Counted from the stretch's first letter, positions 8,955 through 17,824 are shown. The stretch is DNA of 64,000 nucleotides from Kaistella sp. (GCA_019459085.1 JAIBEW010000019.1:1-64000); one strand, 5' to 3'. Translations and numbers: made by a program. Notes: generated by a model from the sequence alone, not told the origin.

Positions 8955-8974
8955 GATTGCTGTGGGAATTTCAA

Positions 8975-8982
8975 CAAAAATA
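8975..8982 (-). promoter_or_regulatory. Promoter -7 element for the arginase-fold gene
   Basis: TATTTTTG on the minus strand, 20 bases before the ATG at 8954 and just behind the topA terminator. No good -33 element is visible. Confidence 0.4.
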
Positions 8983-9002
8983 ACAAAAAGGCCTCAATAA
9001 AA

Positions 9003-9036
9003 AAACGCTTTCCGGATTTGATTCAGGAAAGCGTTT
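9003..9036 (-). terminator. Rho-independent terminator of topA
   Basis: A perfect 11-bp stem (9003-9013 with 9026-9036) and a 12-base loop, followed on the minus strand by a T-run. It begins 17 bases after the topA stop codon. Confidence 0.8.
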
Positions 9037-9053
9037 CTTGCTATTTTGAGATG

Positions 9054-11627
9054 TTATTTCTTTTTTACGGGCGCTTTTTTCGCGGCAGGTTTCTTTGCGG
9101 CAGGTTTCTTTACTGCCGGTTTTTTTGCCGGCGCTTTTTTTGCTTTTTCCTTGAAGGCATTTTTATCCTGCGCAGTAATCCACGCTTTTACCTCATCCAG
9201 AGTCACTTCTGCCAAATCCTCAGCAGTGTATTTCTCTTCATTTTTGGTTTTCGGGATTTTGAACATCGCTTTCCCGAACTTGATAAACGGTCCCCATCTG
9301 CCGTTCTCAAGGGATATTTTTTCTTTTTCCCACTGCTGAATGTAGCGGTTGGCTTCTTTTTCAAGCTTCACATCAATAAGATCATTGATGTCGCTCTGGG
9401 ACAGATTGTCGAAATCATAACGCTTCGGCACATTGATGAATATCGATTGAAATTTGATGAAAGGTCCGAATCTTCCGGTTCCTTTCGTCACCGGTTCGCC
9501 TTTATAGGTGGCAATCGGCGCATCAGCAATTTTTTTCTCACCAATGATTTCTTCCGCTCTTTCCTGCGTTACAGAAAGCGGTTCTTCACCTCTCGGAATG
9601 CTGATGAACGCTTCGCCCCATTTTACATAAGGTCCGAATCTTCCAACGCCAATCGTTACGGTTTTTCCTTCAAAATCTTTCAGATCGAAAGGAACTTTGA
9701 AGAGTTCCAGCGCTTCTTCCAGCGTAATTGTGGCGATATTCTGGGATGGCATGAGGCTCGCAAACACCGGCTTTTCCTCATCGTCCTGCTCGCCAATCTG
9801 CACCATCGGTCCGAATCTTCCGATTCTTGTGATCACATTTTTTCCGCTTTTAGGATCAACTCCAAGTATTCTTTCGCCATTGGCTCGGTCTGCATTTTCT
9901 TCCACATCCTCAATTTTAGGATGGAAATCTTTATAAAATCCCTGCAGAACGTCTTTCCATTTCTCCGAACCGTTAGCAATTTCATCAAAATCCTGCTCCA
10001 CTTTTGCCGTAAATCCATAATCGAGAATTTCAGCAAAATTCTGGGTAAGGAAATCATTCACTACTTCGCCAATATCGGTTGGTAAGAATTTATTTTTATC
10101 ACCTCCGAATTTCTCGGTCAAAATTTCTTTTTTGAGGTCAGTTTTACCCAGCGTCATCTTCATGATTTCCCGTTCCTGAGGCAGAAGTTCGCGTTTGTCA
10201 ACATATTCGCGGTTCTGGATGGTCTGAATCGTCGGCGCGTAGGTGGATGGTCTCCCGATTCCGAGTTCTTCGAGTTTCTTTACCAAACCGGCTTCGGTAT
10301 ATCGGGCTGAAGGTCTCGTGAATTTCTCCGTCGCTTCTATTTTTTTATAATCGAGGAGTTCTCCTGCTGAAACTTTCGGCAAAAGTTTTTCGTTGTTTTC
10401 TTCCTCGTCATCTTCAGTTTTCGTGATTCCGTACACTTTCAGAAAACCGTCAAAAATTATGACTTCGCCTTGTGCTTCAAAATGTTGAGAAAGTTTTGGA
10501 CTGCCGATCTCAATGACGGTTTTCTCGATTTTGGCATTCGTCATCTGACTGGCCAAAGTCCTTTTGTAAATAAGCTGATATAATTTGTTTAACTGGTCGT
10601 CTCCAATTCTTTTCACGGAAAAATCTGTCGGGCGAATCGCCTCGTGAGCTTCCTGTGCTGAAGCAGATTTAGTCGTATAATTTCTCGGGTTCGAATATTG
10701 TTCGCCAAATTCAGAAATAATCTGTGCTTTTGCTCCGTTGATGGCTTCCTGAGAAAGATTTACGGAATCGGTTCTCATATAGGTGATGAACCCTTCTTCA
10801 TAAAGTCTTTGCGCAACCCGCATGGTTCCGGTAACACCATAACCCAAACGGTTACTGGCTTCCTGTTGCAAAGTAGAGGTCGTGAAAGGTGCAGAAGCGG
10901 AACGGGTTCCCGGTTTCTTTTCAACATTCAACACTTTGAATACCGTGTTCTGGGAAAGTTTCAGAAAATCTTCGGCTTCCGCTTCTTTCGCAAAATCTTT
11001 TTTAAGTTTTGCAGCTATTTCCTGTTTATCGCTGTTTAAGAATATTCCTTCCACTTTAAATGCAGATTTCGGCTGAAAATTCCTGATTTCCAGTTCTCTT
11101 TCCACCACCAAACGCACTGCAACCGACTGAACCCTGCCTGCAGAAAGTCCGGTTTTTACTTTTTTCCAGAGAACAGGTGACATTTCGAAGCCTACGATCC
11201 GGTCCAGAATTCTTCGTGCCTGCTGTGCATTTACAAGATTCTGGTCAATTTTTCTTGGATTTTCAATTGCCTTTAGAATGGCATTTTTTGTAATTTCATG
11301 AAAAACAATTCTCTTTGTGTTGTCATCATTCAGTTTCAGTTCCTGAGCCAGGTGCCACGCGATGGCTTCCCCTTCGCGGTCCTCATCGGAAGCGAGCCAC
11401 ACCATGTCGGCTTTCTTCACCGCGGCCTTCAGTTCAGTTACGAGTTTCTTTTTATCTGCAGAAACTTCATAATCGGGAGTGAAGGTAGCCAGGTCGATTC
11501 CCATCCCTTTTTTGGGCAAATCCCGGATGTGACCGAAACTTGATTTCACTTCGAAATCTTTCCCCAGATACTTCTGAATGGTTTTTGCTTTCGCCGGTGA
11601 CTCAACTATTACTAAATTTTTTGACAT
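9054..11627 (-). CDS. topA: DNA topoisomerase I with a basic C-terminal tail
   Basis: A type IA topoisomerase that relaxes negative supercoils by transient cleavage of one strand. The 857-aa protein has the Toprim domain (NLVIVESPAKAKTI at the start, SDEDREGEAIAW at about 80-91), catalytic Tyr283 in GFITYMRTDS, and several C-terminal repeats of the form GRFGPYVKWG (about 600-800). The last 30 residues are a Lys/Ala/Pro tail of KKPA units, like that of histone H1, coded by near-identical 15-base units. The correct start is ATG at 11627. An in-frame TTG three bases upstream is less likely. A full promoter lies just upstream. Confidence 0.96.
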   Translation of the reverse strand: MSKNLVIVESPAKAKTIQKYLGKDFEVKSSFGHIRDLPKKGMGIDLATFTPDYEVSADKKKLVTELKAAVKKADMVWLASDEDREGEAIAWHLAQELKLNDDNTKRIVFHEITKNAILKAIENPRKIDQNLVNAQQARRILDRIVGFEMSPVLWKKVKTGLSAGRVQSVAVRLVVERELEIRNFQPKSAFKVEGIFLNSDKQEIAAKLKKDFAKEAEAEDFLKLSQNTVFKVLNVEKKPGTRSASAPFTTSTLQQEASNRLGYGVTGTMRVAQRLYEEGFITYMRTDSVNLSQEAINGAKAQIISEFGEQYSNPRNYTTKSASAQEAHEAIRPTDFSVKRIGDDQLNKLYQLIYKRTLASQMTNAKIEKTVIEIGSPKLSQHFEAQGEVIIFDGFLKVYGITKTEDDEEENNEKLLPKVSAGELLDYKKIEATEKFTRPSARYTEAGLVKKLEELGIGRPSTYAPTIQTIQNREYVDKRELLPQEREIMKMTLGKTDLKKEILTEKFGGDKNKFLPTDIGEVVNDFLTQNFAEILDYGFTAKVEQDFDEIANGSEKWKDVLQGFYKDFHPKIEDVEENADRANGERILGVDPKSGKNVITRIGRFGPMVQIGEQDDEEKPVFASLMPSQNIATITLEEALELFKVPFDLKDFEGKTVTIGVGRFGPYVKWGEAFISIPRGEEPLSVTQERAEEIIGEKKIADAPIATYKGEPVTKGTGRFGPFIKFQSIFINVPKRYDFDNLSQSDINDLIDVKLEKEANRYIQQWEKEKISLENGRWGPFIKFGKAMFKIPKTKNEEKYTAEDLAEVTLDEVKAWITAQDKNAFKEKAKKAPAKKPAVKKPAAKKPAAKKAPVKKK

Positions 11628-11641
11628 CAAGAAAATTTTTG

Positions 11642-11670
11642 CAAAAGTAGAAGTTTTTTTTAAATACCAA
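11642..11670 (-). promoter_or_regulatory. topA promoter
   Basis: On the minus strand, TTG (11668-11670), 18 bases, then TACTTTTG (11642-11649), which lies 14 bases upstream of the topA ATG. It is divergent from the darA promoter. Confidence 0.6.
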
Positions 11671-11820
11671 GATATTTAAAGGTTTTTGAGAATTCAGCAT
11701 TAAATTTGATATAGAAAAACCAATATTTTTAAGTACCATTAATCCGTAATATTTGGTCTCCAAAATTGCTGCATCAATATCAGGATATTTTTTAAAAAAC
11801 CTACATTTATAAAAAAATGA

Positions 11821-11828
11821 TATTTTTG
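11821..11828 (+). promoter_or_regulatory. Promoter -7 element of the flexirubin-type operon
   Basis: TATTTTTG matches TAnnTTTG and lies 20 bases before the darA ATG. The -33 position is A/T-rich without TTTG. The stretch between it and the topA promoter has no gene. Confidence 0.5.
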
Positions 11829-11848
11829 CATAAATCTTCAAAGAAATA

Positions 11849-12766
11849 ATGCCCAAAAACATACTTTTTATTTACTATTCCCAAACCGGTCAGCTGGAAG
11901 AAATTCTGAAAAACATCTCGAAACCGTTTGAGGAAAAGAAAGAAGAATATGCTGTCACATTTTATGAAATAAAAATGAAAAAAGAATTCGCTTTCCCCTG
12001 GAAGAGCGAAGTGTTTTTCAATACGTTTCCTGAAACCTTCCGCCAAGTTCCTGCAGAAATCCTTCCGCCGCCGGGAGAGGTTCTGAACACCAAATATGAC
12101 CTCATTATTTTCGGTTATCAGGTTTGGTACCTGTCGCCGTCAATACCGATCAACTCGTTTCTGAAAAGCAGTTACGCGAAACAGATTCTTCAGAACACCC
12201 CGTTGGTTACCGTTTCAGGATCACGGAATATGTGGGCGATGGCTCAGGAAAAATTAAAGGTGCTTTTTAAAGTAAACGGAGCAAAACTGGTCGGAAATAT
12301 TGCACTGACTGACCGTCACGACAATTACACAAGCGTCATCACCATTTTAAGATGGCTCATGACCGGCGACAAAGAAAAAACAGCGGTGCTTCCGAAAGCG
12401 GGTATTGCCGATGAAGAAATTGCAGGAGCAACAAAATTCGGAGTGATTATAAGAGATCATTTCAATACGGGAAATTTTAATCAGCTGCAGCCCGATCTTG
12501 TAAAAAACGGCGCTGTGGAAGTCCGCAGTTTCCTTATTAAAATGGACAGGATTGCGAACAAAATGTTCCGCATCTGGTCAGGAAAAATCATTACGAAACA
12601 CGGTGAAAGCCGGGAGAAATGGGTGAAAGCGTTCAGCTATTATCTTTTTTTTGCCATTTGGGTGATTTCACCGATCGCACTGGTACTGCATCATTTAATA
12701 GCGCCTATATTCTGGAATAGAAGAATCAGACAAAAAAAATATTTTCAGGGAATATCAAACCCTTAA
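11849..12766 (+). CDS. darA: Dialkylresorcinol-forming enzyme DarA
   Basis: First gene of the pigment operon. The 305-aa product begins NILFIYYSQTGQLEEIL, the FMN-phosphate loop of a flavodoxin-like fold (T-G-Q-L-E), which spans about residues 1-190. GYQVWYLSPSIP at about 90 is another flavodoxin loop. A hydrophobic helix near residues 267-287 (YYLFFAIWVISPIALVLHH) would anchor it in the membrane, followed by a basic tail. In published dar clusters DarB makes a cyclohexanedione and DarA aromatises it to the dialkylresorcinol, and a flavin-type fold fits such an oxidation. It is 17 bases from darB. Identity rests on fold plus gene order. Confidence 0.82.
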   Translation: MPKNILFIYYSQTGQLEEILKNISKPFEEKKEEYAVTFYEIKMKKEFAFPWKSEVFFNTFPETFRQVPAEILPPPGEVLNTKYDLIIFGYQVWYLSPSIPINSFLKSSYAKQILQNTPLVTVSGSRNMWAMAQEKLKVLFKVNGAKLVGNIALTDRHDNYTSVITILRWLMTGDKEKTAVLPKAGIADEEIAGATKFGVIIRDHFNTGNFNQLQPDLVKNGAVEVRSFLIKMDRIANKMFRIWSGKIITKHGESREKWVKAFSYYLFFAIWVISPIALVLHHLIAPIFWNRRIRQKKYFQGISNP

Positions 12767-12783
12767 CATCAATTTATCATACA

Positions 12784-13923
12784 ATGAACGACGTATTTAT
12801 AACAAAATCATCAATTTTCCTTCCAAACGGCCCGGTTGAGAATAACGAAATGGAAGATTACTTAGGCCTTGTAAACAACAAAAGTTCAAAAGCAAGATCT
12901 TTAATCCTTAGAAACAACGGAATCAAGACCCGATATTACGCGCTGGACAAAAACCAGAAGCCGACTCATACGAACGCTCAGATCACTGCAAACGCAATTG
13001 AAGGGCTTTTTGACGAAAACTTTAAAAAGGAAGACATGCAGTTGCTTTCGTGCGGAACTACGTCTGCAGACCAGATTCAGCCTTCGCACGCTTCCATGGT
13101 TCACGGACTTCTGAACAACGGAAAATCTATTGAGATTAACACGTCGATGGGACTTTGCAATGCCGGAATGAATGCATTCAACTACGGATTTTTATCAGTA
13201 AAAGCGGGCGCTTCAGAAAATGCAGTCTGTACCGGTTCAGAAAGATTCTCTGCCTGGATGACCGCTGATAAATTCGACCATGAAGTTGAAAATCTGAAGC
13301 AGTTGGAAGAAAAGCCAATAGTTGCTTTTAAAAGAGAATTTCTTCGCTGGATGCTTTCCGACGGAGCTGGGGCATTCCGACTCGAAAACAAACCGCGCGA
13401 AGGAAGTGTAAACCTTAAGGTAGAATTCATTGATTTTTATTCTTACGCTCACGAAATTGAAGCCTGTATGTATGCCGGTGCGGAAAAACAGGAAGACGGA
13501 AGTCTGAAATCCTGGGCAGATTATCCTTCCGATGAATGGCTGAAACAGTCGATTTTTTCTTTGAAACAGGATACAAGACTTCTGGATGAATACATTCTGA
13601 AAAAAGGAGCGCAGGCTTTGCGCGCCTCTTTCGACAGACACAATCTTAATCCGGATGATATGGATTATGTACTCGCGCACATTTCTTCCTATTATTTTAA
13701 AGACGGACTGAAAGACGCATTCGCAGAAAAAGGTATGGATTTCCCAACCGAAAAATGGTATTATAACCTTGCTGAAGTTGGAAACATCGGCGCAGGGTCC
13801 ATATTCATCGCAACAGCAGAACTGATGAATTCAGGAAAACTGAAGAAAGGTGAAAAAATACTTCTCTGCATTCCTGAAAGCGGACGGTTTGCCTATTCAT
13901 GCGCTTTACTCACCGTGTGTTAA
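12784..13923 (+). CDS. darB: KAS III-like ketosynthase DarB (dialkylresorcinol)
   Basis: A 379-aa thiolase-fold ketosynthase. The catalytic triad of KAS III enzymes is visible: Cys125 in SMGLCNAGMNAF, His299 in LAHISSY, and Asn334 in VGNIGAGS. DarB-type enzymes join a beta-ketoacyl thioester with an unsaturated acyl thioester and cyclise the product to a 1,3-cyclohexanedione, the precursor of dialkylresorcinols. In flexirubins the dialkylresorcinol is the alcohol part esterified by an aryl polyene acid. It follows darA by 17 bases, and its end overlaps the longest reading of the next frame. Confidence 0.88.
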   Translation: MNDVFITKSSIFLPNGPVENNEMEDYLGLVNNKSSKARSLILRNNGIKTRYYALDKNQKPTHTNAQITANAIEGLFDENFKKEDMQLLSCGTTSADQIQPSHASMVHGLLNNGKSIEINTSMGLCNAGMNAFNYGFLSVKAGASENAVCTGSERFSAWMTADKFDHEVENLKQLEEKPIVAFKREFLRWMLSDGAGAFRLENKPREGSVNLKVEFIDFYSYAHEIEACMYAGAEKQEDGSLKSWADYPSDEWLKQSIFSLKQDTRLLDEYILKKGAQALRASFDRHNLNPDDMDYVLAHISSYYFKDGLKDAFAEKGMDFPTEKWYYNLAEVGNIGAGSIFIATAELMNSGKLKKGEKILLCIPESGRFAYSCALLTVC

Positions 13924-13934
13924 TTAATAAAGAA

Positions 13935-14357
13935 ATGATTTCTTCGGATTCTGAATTTGTAGAAAGTTTGATCCCGCAAAAGAAACCTTTTGTGATGGTG
14001 GATGAACTGCTGTCTTTTTCCGAAGCTCATTTAACCTCAGCATTGACGGTCAGGGAAGAAAATCTTCTGGTTGATGAAGGATATTTTCAGGCCGCGGGAA
14101 TCCTCGAACATCAGGCGCAGAGTGTTGCACTTCATTCGGGATATCAAGGACATTTGCTGAAACGGGCACCAGTAGAAGGTTATATCGGTTCGGTGAAACA
14201 TTTTGAAGTCTCTTTTTTACCTAAAGTCGGCGAAAAACTGATTTCTGAAGTGGAAATCCTGAGCAGTGTCTCCGGAATTTCAATGGTGAAAGTCATCACG
14301 AAAGTAGAGAGCAAAGTAATCGCAACTGGTGAAATCATGACCGTGCTGAAATCATAA
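13935..14357 (+). CDS. FabZ-like hotdog dehydratase homologue
   Basis: A 140-aa hotdog protein related to 3-hydroxyacyl-ACP dehydratases of aryl polyene clusters. The motif that in FabZ reads PHRYPFLLVD appears as IPQKKPFVMVDELL (residues 13-26), so the catalytic His position is Gln15. The Glu of the central helix is kept (Glu58 in ILEHQAQ). It could be an active dehydratase using another residue, or a non-catalytic partner in polyene chain assembly. I take the ATG at 13935 because the N-terminus then matches the short lead before the IPQ motif. An ATG at 13899 would overlap darB by 25 bases and add 12 residues. Confidence 0.75.
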   Translation: MISSDSEFVESLIPQKKPFVMVDELLSFSEAHLTSALTVREENLLVDEGYFQAAGILEHQAQSVALHSGYQGHLLKRAPVEGYIGSVKHFEVSFLPKVGEKLISEVEILSSVSGISMVKVITKVESKVIATGEIMTVLKS

Positions 14358-14405
14358 ACATCAAAAAATGAAATCGGATATCTTCCGGTCTCTTAACAAA
14401 CAGAT

Positions 14406-14813
14406 ATGAAAAAACAGGATCTTCCACAAGATGAAAGTACGCTGAAAAAAGCCAATATGACGGAAGTGGTGTATGTAACCGACGAAAACGATCAGTACAC
14501 CACAGCCAACAGTACCGGCTGGGAAGCCAAAAAACTCGCGCTGGAAGAATCTCTGGAACTCATTCAGGAAAAGGTTGATCAGGCAAAAAAAGATGTGGCG
14601 GCGGGAACAGCGAGCCCCATTCTTTATTTCATGGAAAAAAACAAGATGGACGTGGGTGTGCTTTCAGCTTACGTCGGAATCTGGAGCTTTTTTGTAAAAA
14701 AACACCTTAAACCGAATGGTTTTAAAAAACTGAGCCCCAAGACGCTCGAAAAATACGCAAAGGCATTTGAGATCGATGCAGAGGAATTAAAAAATTTTGA
14801 CGGAAACTCATGA
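14406..14813 (+). CDS. Conserved-context unknown protein of the pigment operon (135 aa)
   Basis: Not recognised as a named family. The protein is soluble and helical. The N-terminal half (to about 60) is charged. The C-terminal half (about 75-130) runs GVLSAYVGIWSFFVKKHL, then LSPKTLEKYAKAFEIDAEEL, which resembles the helix pattern of XRE-type helix-turn-helix proteins, although the similarity is weak. Its stop codon overlaps the next start as ATGA, so its translation is coupled to the BtrH-like acyltransferase. It may be a partner protein or a regulator of the operon. There is no direct evidence for either. Confidence 0.75.
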   Translation: MKKQDLPQDESTLKKANMTEVVYVTDENDQYTTANSTGWEAKKLALEESLELIQEKVDQAKKDVAAGTASPILYFMEKNKMDVGVLSAYVGIWSFFVKKHLKPNGFKKLSPKTLEKYAKAFEIDAEELKNFDGNS

Positions 14814-15805
14814 AAGTAGATTTTGAACATCATCAAACCGCCCACTGCGAAAACGGTGTAGCCTCCAATCTCCTTCGGAACAAAGGCGTCCACCTCAGCG
14901 AACCGATGGTTTTCGGAATCGGGTCCGGACTCTTTTTCGTGTACCTTCCTTTTCTGAAGATCAATTTTGCGCCCGGTTTCAGTTACCGTCCGATGCCCGG
15001 AACCATTTTTACAAAAGCAGCAAAACGCCTCGGCATTAAAATAAAGAGAGAAAAATTCTCGGATCCGAAGGAAGCACAGCTTGCACTGGAAAGAAACCTC
15101 GAAAATAATATCCCGACCGGACTTCAGGTTGGGGTTTTTAACCTGACTTATTTTCCTGAAGAATACAAATTTCATTTCAATGCGCATAATCTGGTGGTGT
15201 ATGGCAAAGATGAAGGCCGTTTCCTCATCAGCGATCCGGTCATGGATTTCACGACCACGCTTTCCGAGGCGGAACTGGAAAAAGTGCGTTACGCAAAAGG
15301 CGCGCTCGCCCCGAAAGGCCATATGTACTATCCTGTTTTCGTTCCTGAAAAACTTGAACTCGAGGACGCCATTAAAAAAGGCATCCGCGAAACCTGCAGC
15401 AAAATGCTCGCCCCCGTTCCGCTGATTGGCGTAAATGCCATCCGCTGGGTCGCGCGAAGCATTCCGAAATGGGCTGTGAAAAAAGGAACAAAGACCACGA
15501 ACCATTACCTCGGCCAGCTCATCAGAATGCAGGAAGAGATTGGGACCGGGGGTGGCGGTTTCCGCTTTATTTATGGAGCCTTTCTTCAGGAAGCAGCTGA
15601 TGTCCTTCAAAATGAAAAACTGCGGGAACTCTCGAAAGAAATCACGATGATCGGTGATTTGTGGCGGGATTTCGCGGTAGATATTGCGCGCGTCTATAAA
15701 AACCGCAGCACAAAAACCAATGTTTACGAAGACCTCTCCAAATCAATGCTTCATATTGCAGATCTGGAAGAAGCCTTTTACATAAAACTTAAAAAAGCGA
15801 TTTAA
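14810..15805 (+). CDS. BtrH-like acyltransferase (C39-type fold), candidate ester-forming enzyme
   Basis: A 331-aa protein whose N-terminal 150 residues resemble the BtrH domain, a papain-like fold that in butirosin synthesis moves an acyl group from an acyl carrier protein to an acceptor. The likely triad is visible: Cys13 in HCENGVASNLL, His126 in FNAHNLVVYGKD and Asp142 in ISDPVMD. The rest is helical. A flexirubin needs an enzyme to esterify the dialkylresorcinol with the ACP-bound aryl polyene acid. This is the only obvious acyl-ACP transferase in the operon, so I suggest that role as inference. It is coupled to both neighbours (ATGA upstream, TAATG downstream). Confidence 0.72.
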   Translation: MKVDFEHHQTAHCENGVASNLLRNKGVHLSEPMVFGIGSGLFFVYLPFLKINFAPGFSYRPMPGTIFTKAAKRLGIKIKREKFSDPKEAQLALERNLENNIPTGLQVGVFNLTYFPEEYKFHFNAHNLVVYGKDEGRFLISDPVMDFTTTLSEAELEKVRYAKGALAPKGHMYYPVFVPEKLELEDAIKKGIRETCSKMLAPVPLIGVNAIRWVARSIPKWAVKKGTKTTNHYLGQLIRMQEEIGTGGGGFRFIYGAFLQEAADVLQNEKLRELSKEITMIGDLWRDFAVDIARVYKNRSTKTNVYEDLSKSMLHIADLEEAFYIKLKKAI

Positions 15806-16560
15806 TGGAGAAGCCTGTTATTGAAATCAGTCAACTCTACAAGAAATACAAAACCGCTGATGATTTCTCGGTGAACAATATTTCGCTGGAGATCGCCGAA
15901 AACGAGATCTTCGGCATCCTCGGACCCAACGGCGCCGGAAAAACCACGTTGATCTCCATGCTTTGCGGGCTCATCAAGCCTACTTCCGGAACGTATACCA
16001 TCAGCGGACTTTCTCCAAAAACCGACCGCGTTGCCATTCAAAAGCAAATCGGCATTGTGCCGCAGGAATATGCACTGTATCCGACGCTGACGGCGAAAGA
16101 AAACCTCATGTTTCTCGGCAGTTTATATGGTCTGAAGCACGCTGATCTCCGAAAAAAGATTGCAGACGCACTTGAAAAAGTCGGACTTACAAACTTTGCC
16201 GGTAAAGAAATCGGACATTTTTCCGGCGGCATGAAGAGACGCTGCAACCTCATCTCCGGAATACTGCACAATCCAAAAGTGCTTTTCCTGGATGAACCCA
16301 CGGTTGGCGTTGATGTGCAGTCAAGAAACGTCATCATTGAATACCTGCAGGAACTCAACCGAAAAGGCACGACGATCATCTACACTTCGCATCATCTTTC
16401 TGAAGCCGAAGAATTCTGCACGCGGATCGCGATCATCGACCAGGGACGGATCTTCGCCATCGGAAGTCCGAAAGAATTGATTGCGCAAACCGAAAACGCC
16501 AAAAACCTGGAGGATGTTTTCATTGCTTTAACCGGAAAAGAACTTCGCGATGCTGTATAA
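15805..16560 (+). CDS. ABC transporter ATP-binding protein
   Basis: A 251-aa ATPase with Walker A GPNGAGKTT (about 40-48), the signature FSGGMKRR, Walker B VLFLDEPTVGVD and the H-loop TSHH. It belongs to the class that drives ABC-2 type exporters. Its start overlaps the previous stop by one base and its end overlaps the permease start by 11 bases, so the two are produced together. Being inside the dar operon, it probably exports the pigment or its lipid precursor toward the outer membrane, where flexirubins reside. The substrate is inferred. Confidence 0.92.
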   Translation: MEKPVIEISQLYKKYKTADDFSVNNISLEIAENEIFGILGPNGAGKTTLISMLCGLIKPTSGTYTISGLSPKTDRVAIQKQIGIVPQEYALYPTLTAKENLMFLGSLYGLKHADLRKKIADALEKVGLTNFAGKEIGHFSGGMKRRCNLISGILHNPKVLFLDEPTVGVDVQSRNVIIEYLQELNRKGTTIIYTSHHLSEAEEFCTRIAIIDQGRIFAIGSPKELIAQTENAKNLEDVFIALTGKELRDAV

Positions 16561-17824
16561 ACTCTGGCGCGCCATCTGGAAAGAAATACTCCTGCTGAAG
16601 CGGGACATTGGCGGCATCGTCATCATCTTCCTCATGCCCCTAATTCTGATCGTCACCATCACGCTTATTCAGGATTCATCCTTCAAAACACTTGAAGGCA
16701 CAAAACTGCCGATGGTTTTGGTGGATAATGACAAAGGTGAAGTTTCAAAAACGATCATCGAAGAACTCCAGCACGGCAACACCTTTGAAATCATCACCGG
16801 AAAACACGACGAAGCTTCGGCCAGAGACGCGGTTTTCAGCGGTGAGTATCAGCTTGCTGTAGTCATTCCAAAAGATTTATCGAAAGATCTGAATACCGGA
16901 ATTTCCCAAAAAGTGCAGACGATTGTAAGCTCACTTGGTGCAGGGATTGAAGACAGCACCGCGACCGGTGCGGCGCCCGTCACCGCAGCCAAGGAAATCC
17001 GTCTTTATTTTGATCCCGCAACAAACCCCGGCTTCAAAAGCGGCATCATCAATACGGTGGACAAAATGGTCTTCAAGATCGAAAATAAAAAAATCTATAC
17101 CGCCTTCCAGGAAGAACTTGGCACCGGAGAAGAACTCGACAATACCAAAAACTTCATCACGTTCAAGGAAATGGTTCCTAAAAAGGCAGATAAAGAAATC
17201 CTGCCGAATTCGGTACAGCACAATGTTCCGGCGTGGGCGCTTTTCGCCATATTCTTTATTGTTGTCCCTCTTTCTATCAATCTGGTGAAAGAAAAAAACC
17301 AGGGCACGATCATCCGCCTGAATACCAGTCCGACCCCTTATTTCATTCACGTATTTGGCAAAACAGTGACGTATCTGATGATCTGCCTCGTACAGTTCCT
17401 GCTCATGGTAGCGGTCGGGATCTACCTCTTCCCTTTCTTCCATTTACCAGTCTTTGAAATTTCCGGGAAACTGCTTCCGATGCTTTTCGTGACATTTTTT
17501 GCAGGACTCGCAGCGATAGGTTTCGGCGTACTCTTGGGAACTTTGGCTGAAACACAGGAACAGTCGGCTCCGTTTGGAGCTACGTCGGTGGTAATTCTTG
17601 CGGCAATCGGCGGAATCTGGGTGCCCGTTTTTATGATGCCCGAATTTATGCAGACGATCTCGAAATTCTCACCGATGAATTGGGGACTGAACGCCTATTA
17701 CGATATTATCCTGAGGAATGCGTCCATTTCCGGAGTGCTGGAATGGTGCATTTATCTTTTCCTTTTTTATCTGGCCACGGTATTAATTGCTTTAGTATAT
17801 GAAAACCGAAAACATGCTTCCTGA
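16550..17824 (+). CDS. ABC-2 type permease
   Basis: A 424-aa membrane protein. One transmembrane helix lies at about 20-40 (IGGIVIIFLMPLILIVTITLI), then a large extracytoplasmic domain (about 45-225), then five hydrophobic segments from about 227 (WALFAIFFIVVPLSINL) to the C-terminus. This 1+5 layout is typical of ABC-2 (YhgE/DrrB-like) exporters. The ATPase is encoded immediately upstream with overlapping frames. It overlaps the following thioesterase by 26 bases. It likely moves a hydrophobic product of this operon across the inner membrane. Confidence 0.9.
   Translation: MLYKLWRAIWKEILLLKRDIGGIVIIFLMPLILIVTITLIQDSSFKTLEGTKLPMVLVDNDKGEVSKTIIEELQHGNTFEIITGKHDEASARDAVFSGEYQLAVVIPKDLSKDLNTGISQKVQTIVSSLGAGIEDSTATGAAPVTAAKEIRLYFDPATNPGFKSGIINTVDKMVFKIENKKIYTAFQEELGTGEELDNTKNFITFKEMVPKKADKEILPNSVQHNVPAWALFAIFFIVVPLSINLVKEKNQGTIIRLNTSPTPYFIHVFGKTVTYLMICLVQFLLMVAVGIYLFPFFHLPVFEISGKLLPMLFVTFFAGLAAIGFGVLLGTLAETQEQSAPFGATSVVILAAIGGIWVPVFMMPEFMQTISKFSPMNWGLNAYYDIILRNASISGVLEWCIYLFLFYLATVLIALVYENRKHAS

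Noticed and set aside
9018-10085. Long plus-strand open frame of 355 codons opposite topA
   Set aside because: It is antisense to the strongly conserved topA frame, its product is rich in Phe, Arg and Cys without any motif, and it is explained by the codon use of topA.
14669-15610. Minus-strand open frame of 313 codons opposite the BtrH-like gene
   Set aside because: It overlaps two coupled plus-strand genes and reads as a low-information antisense product.
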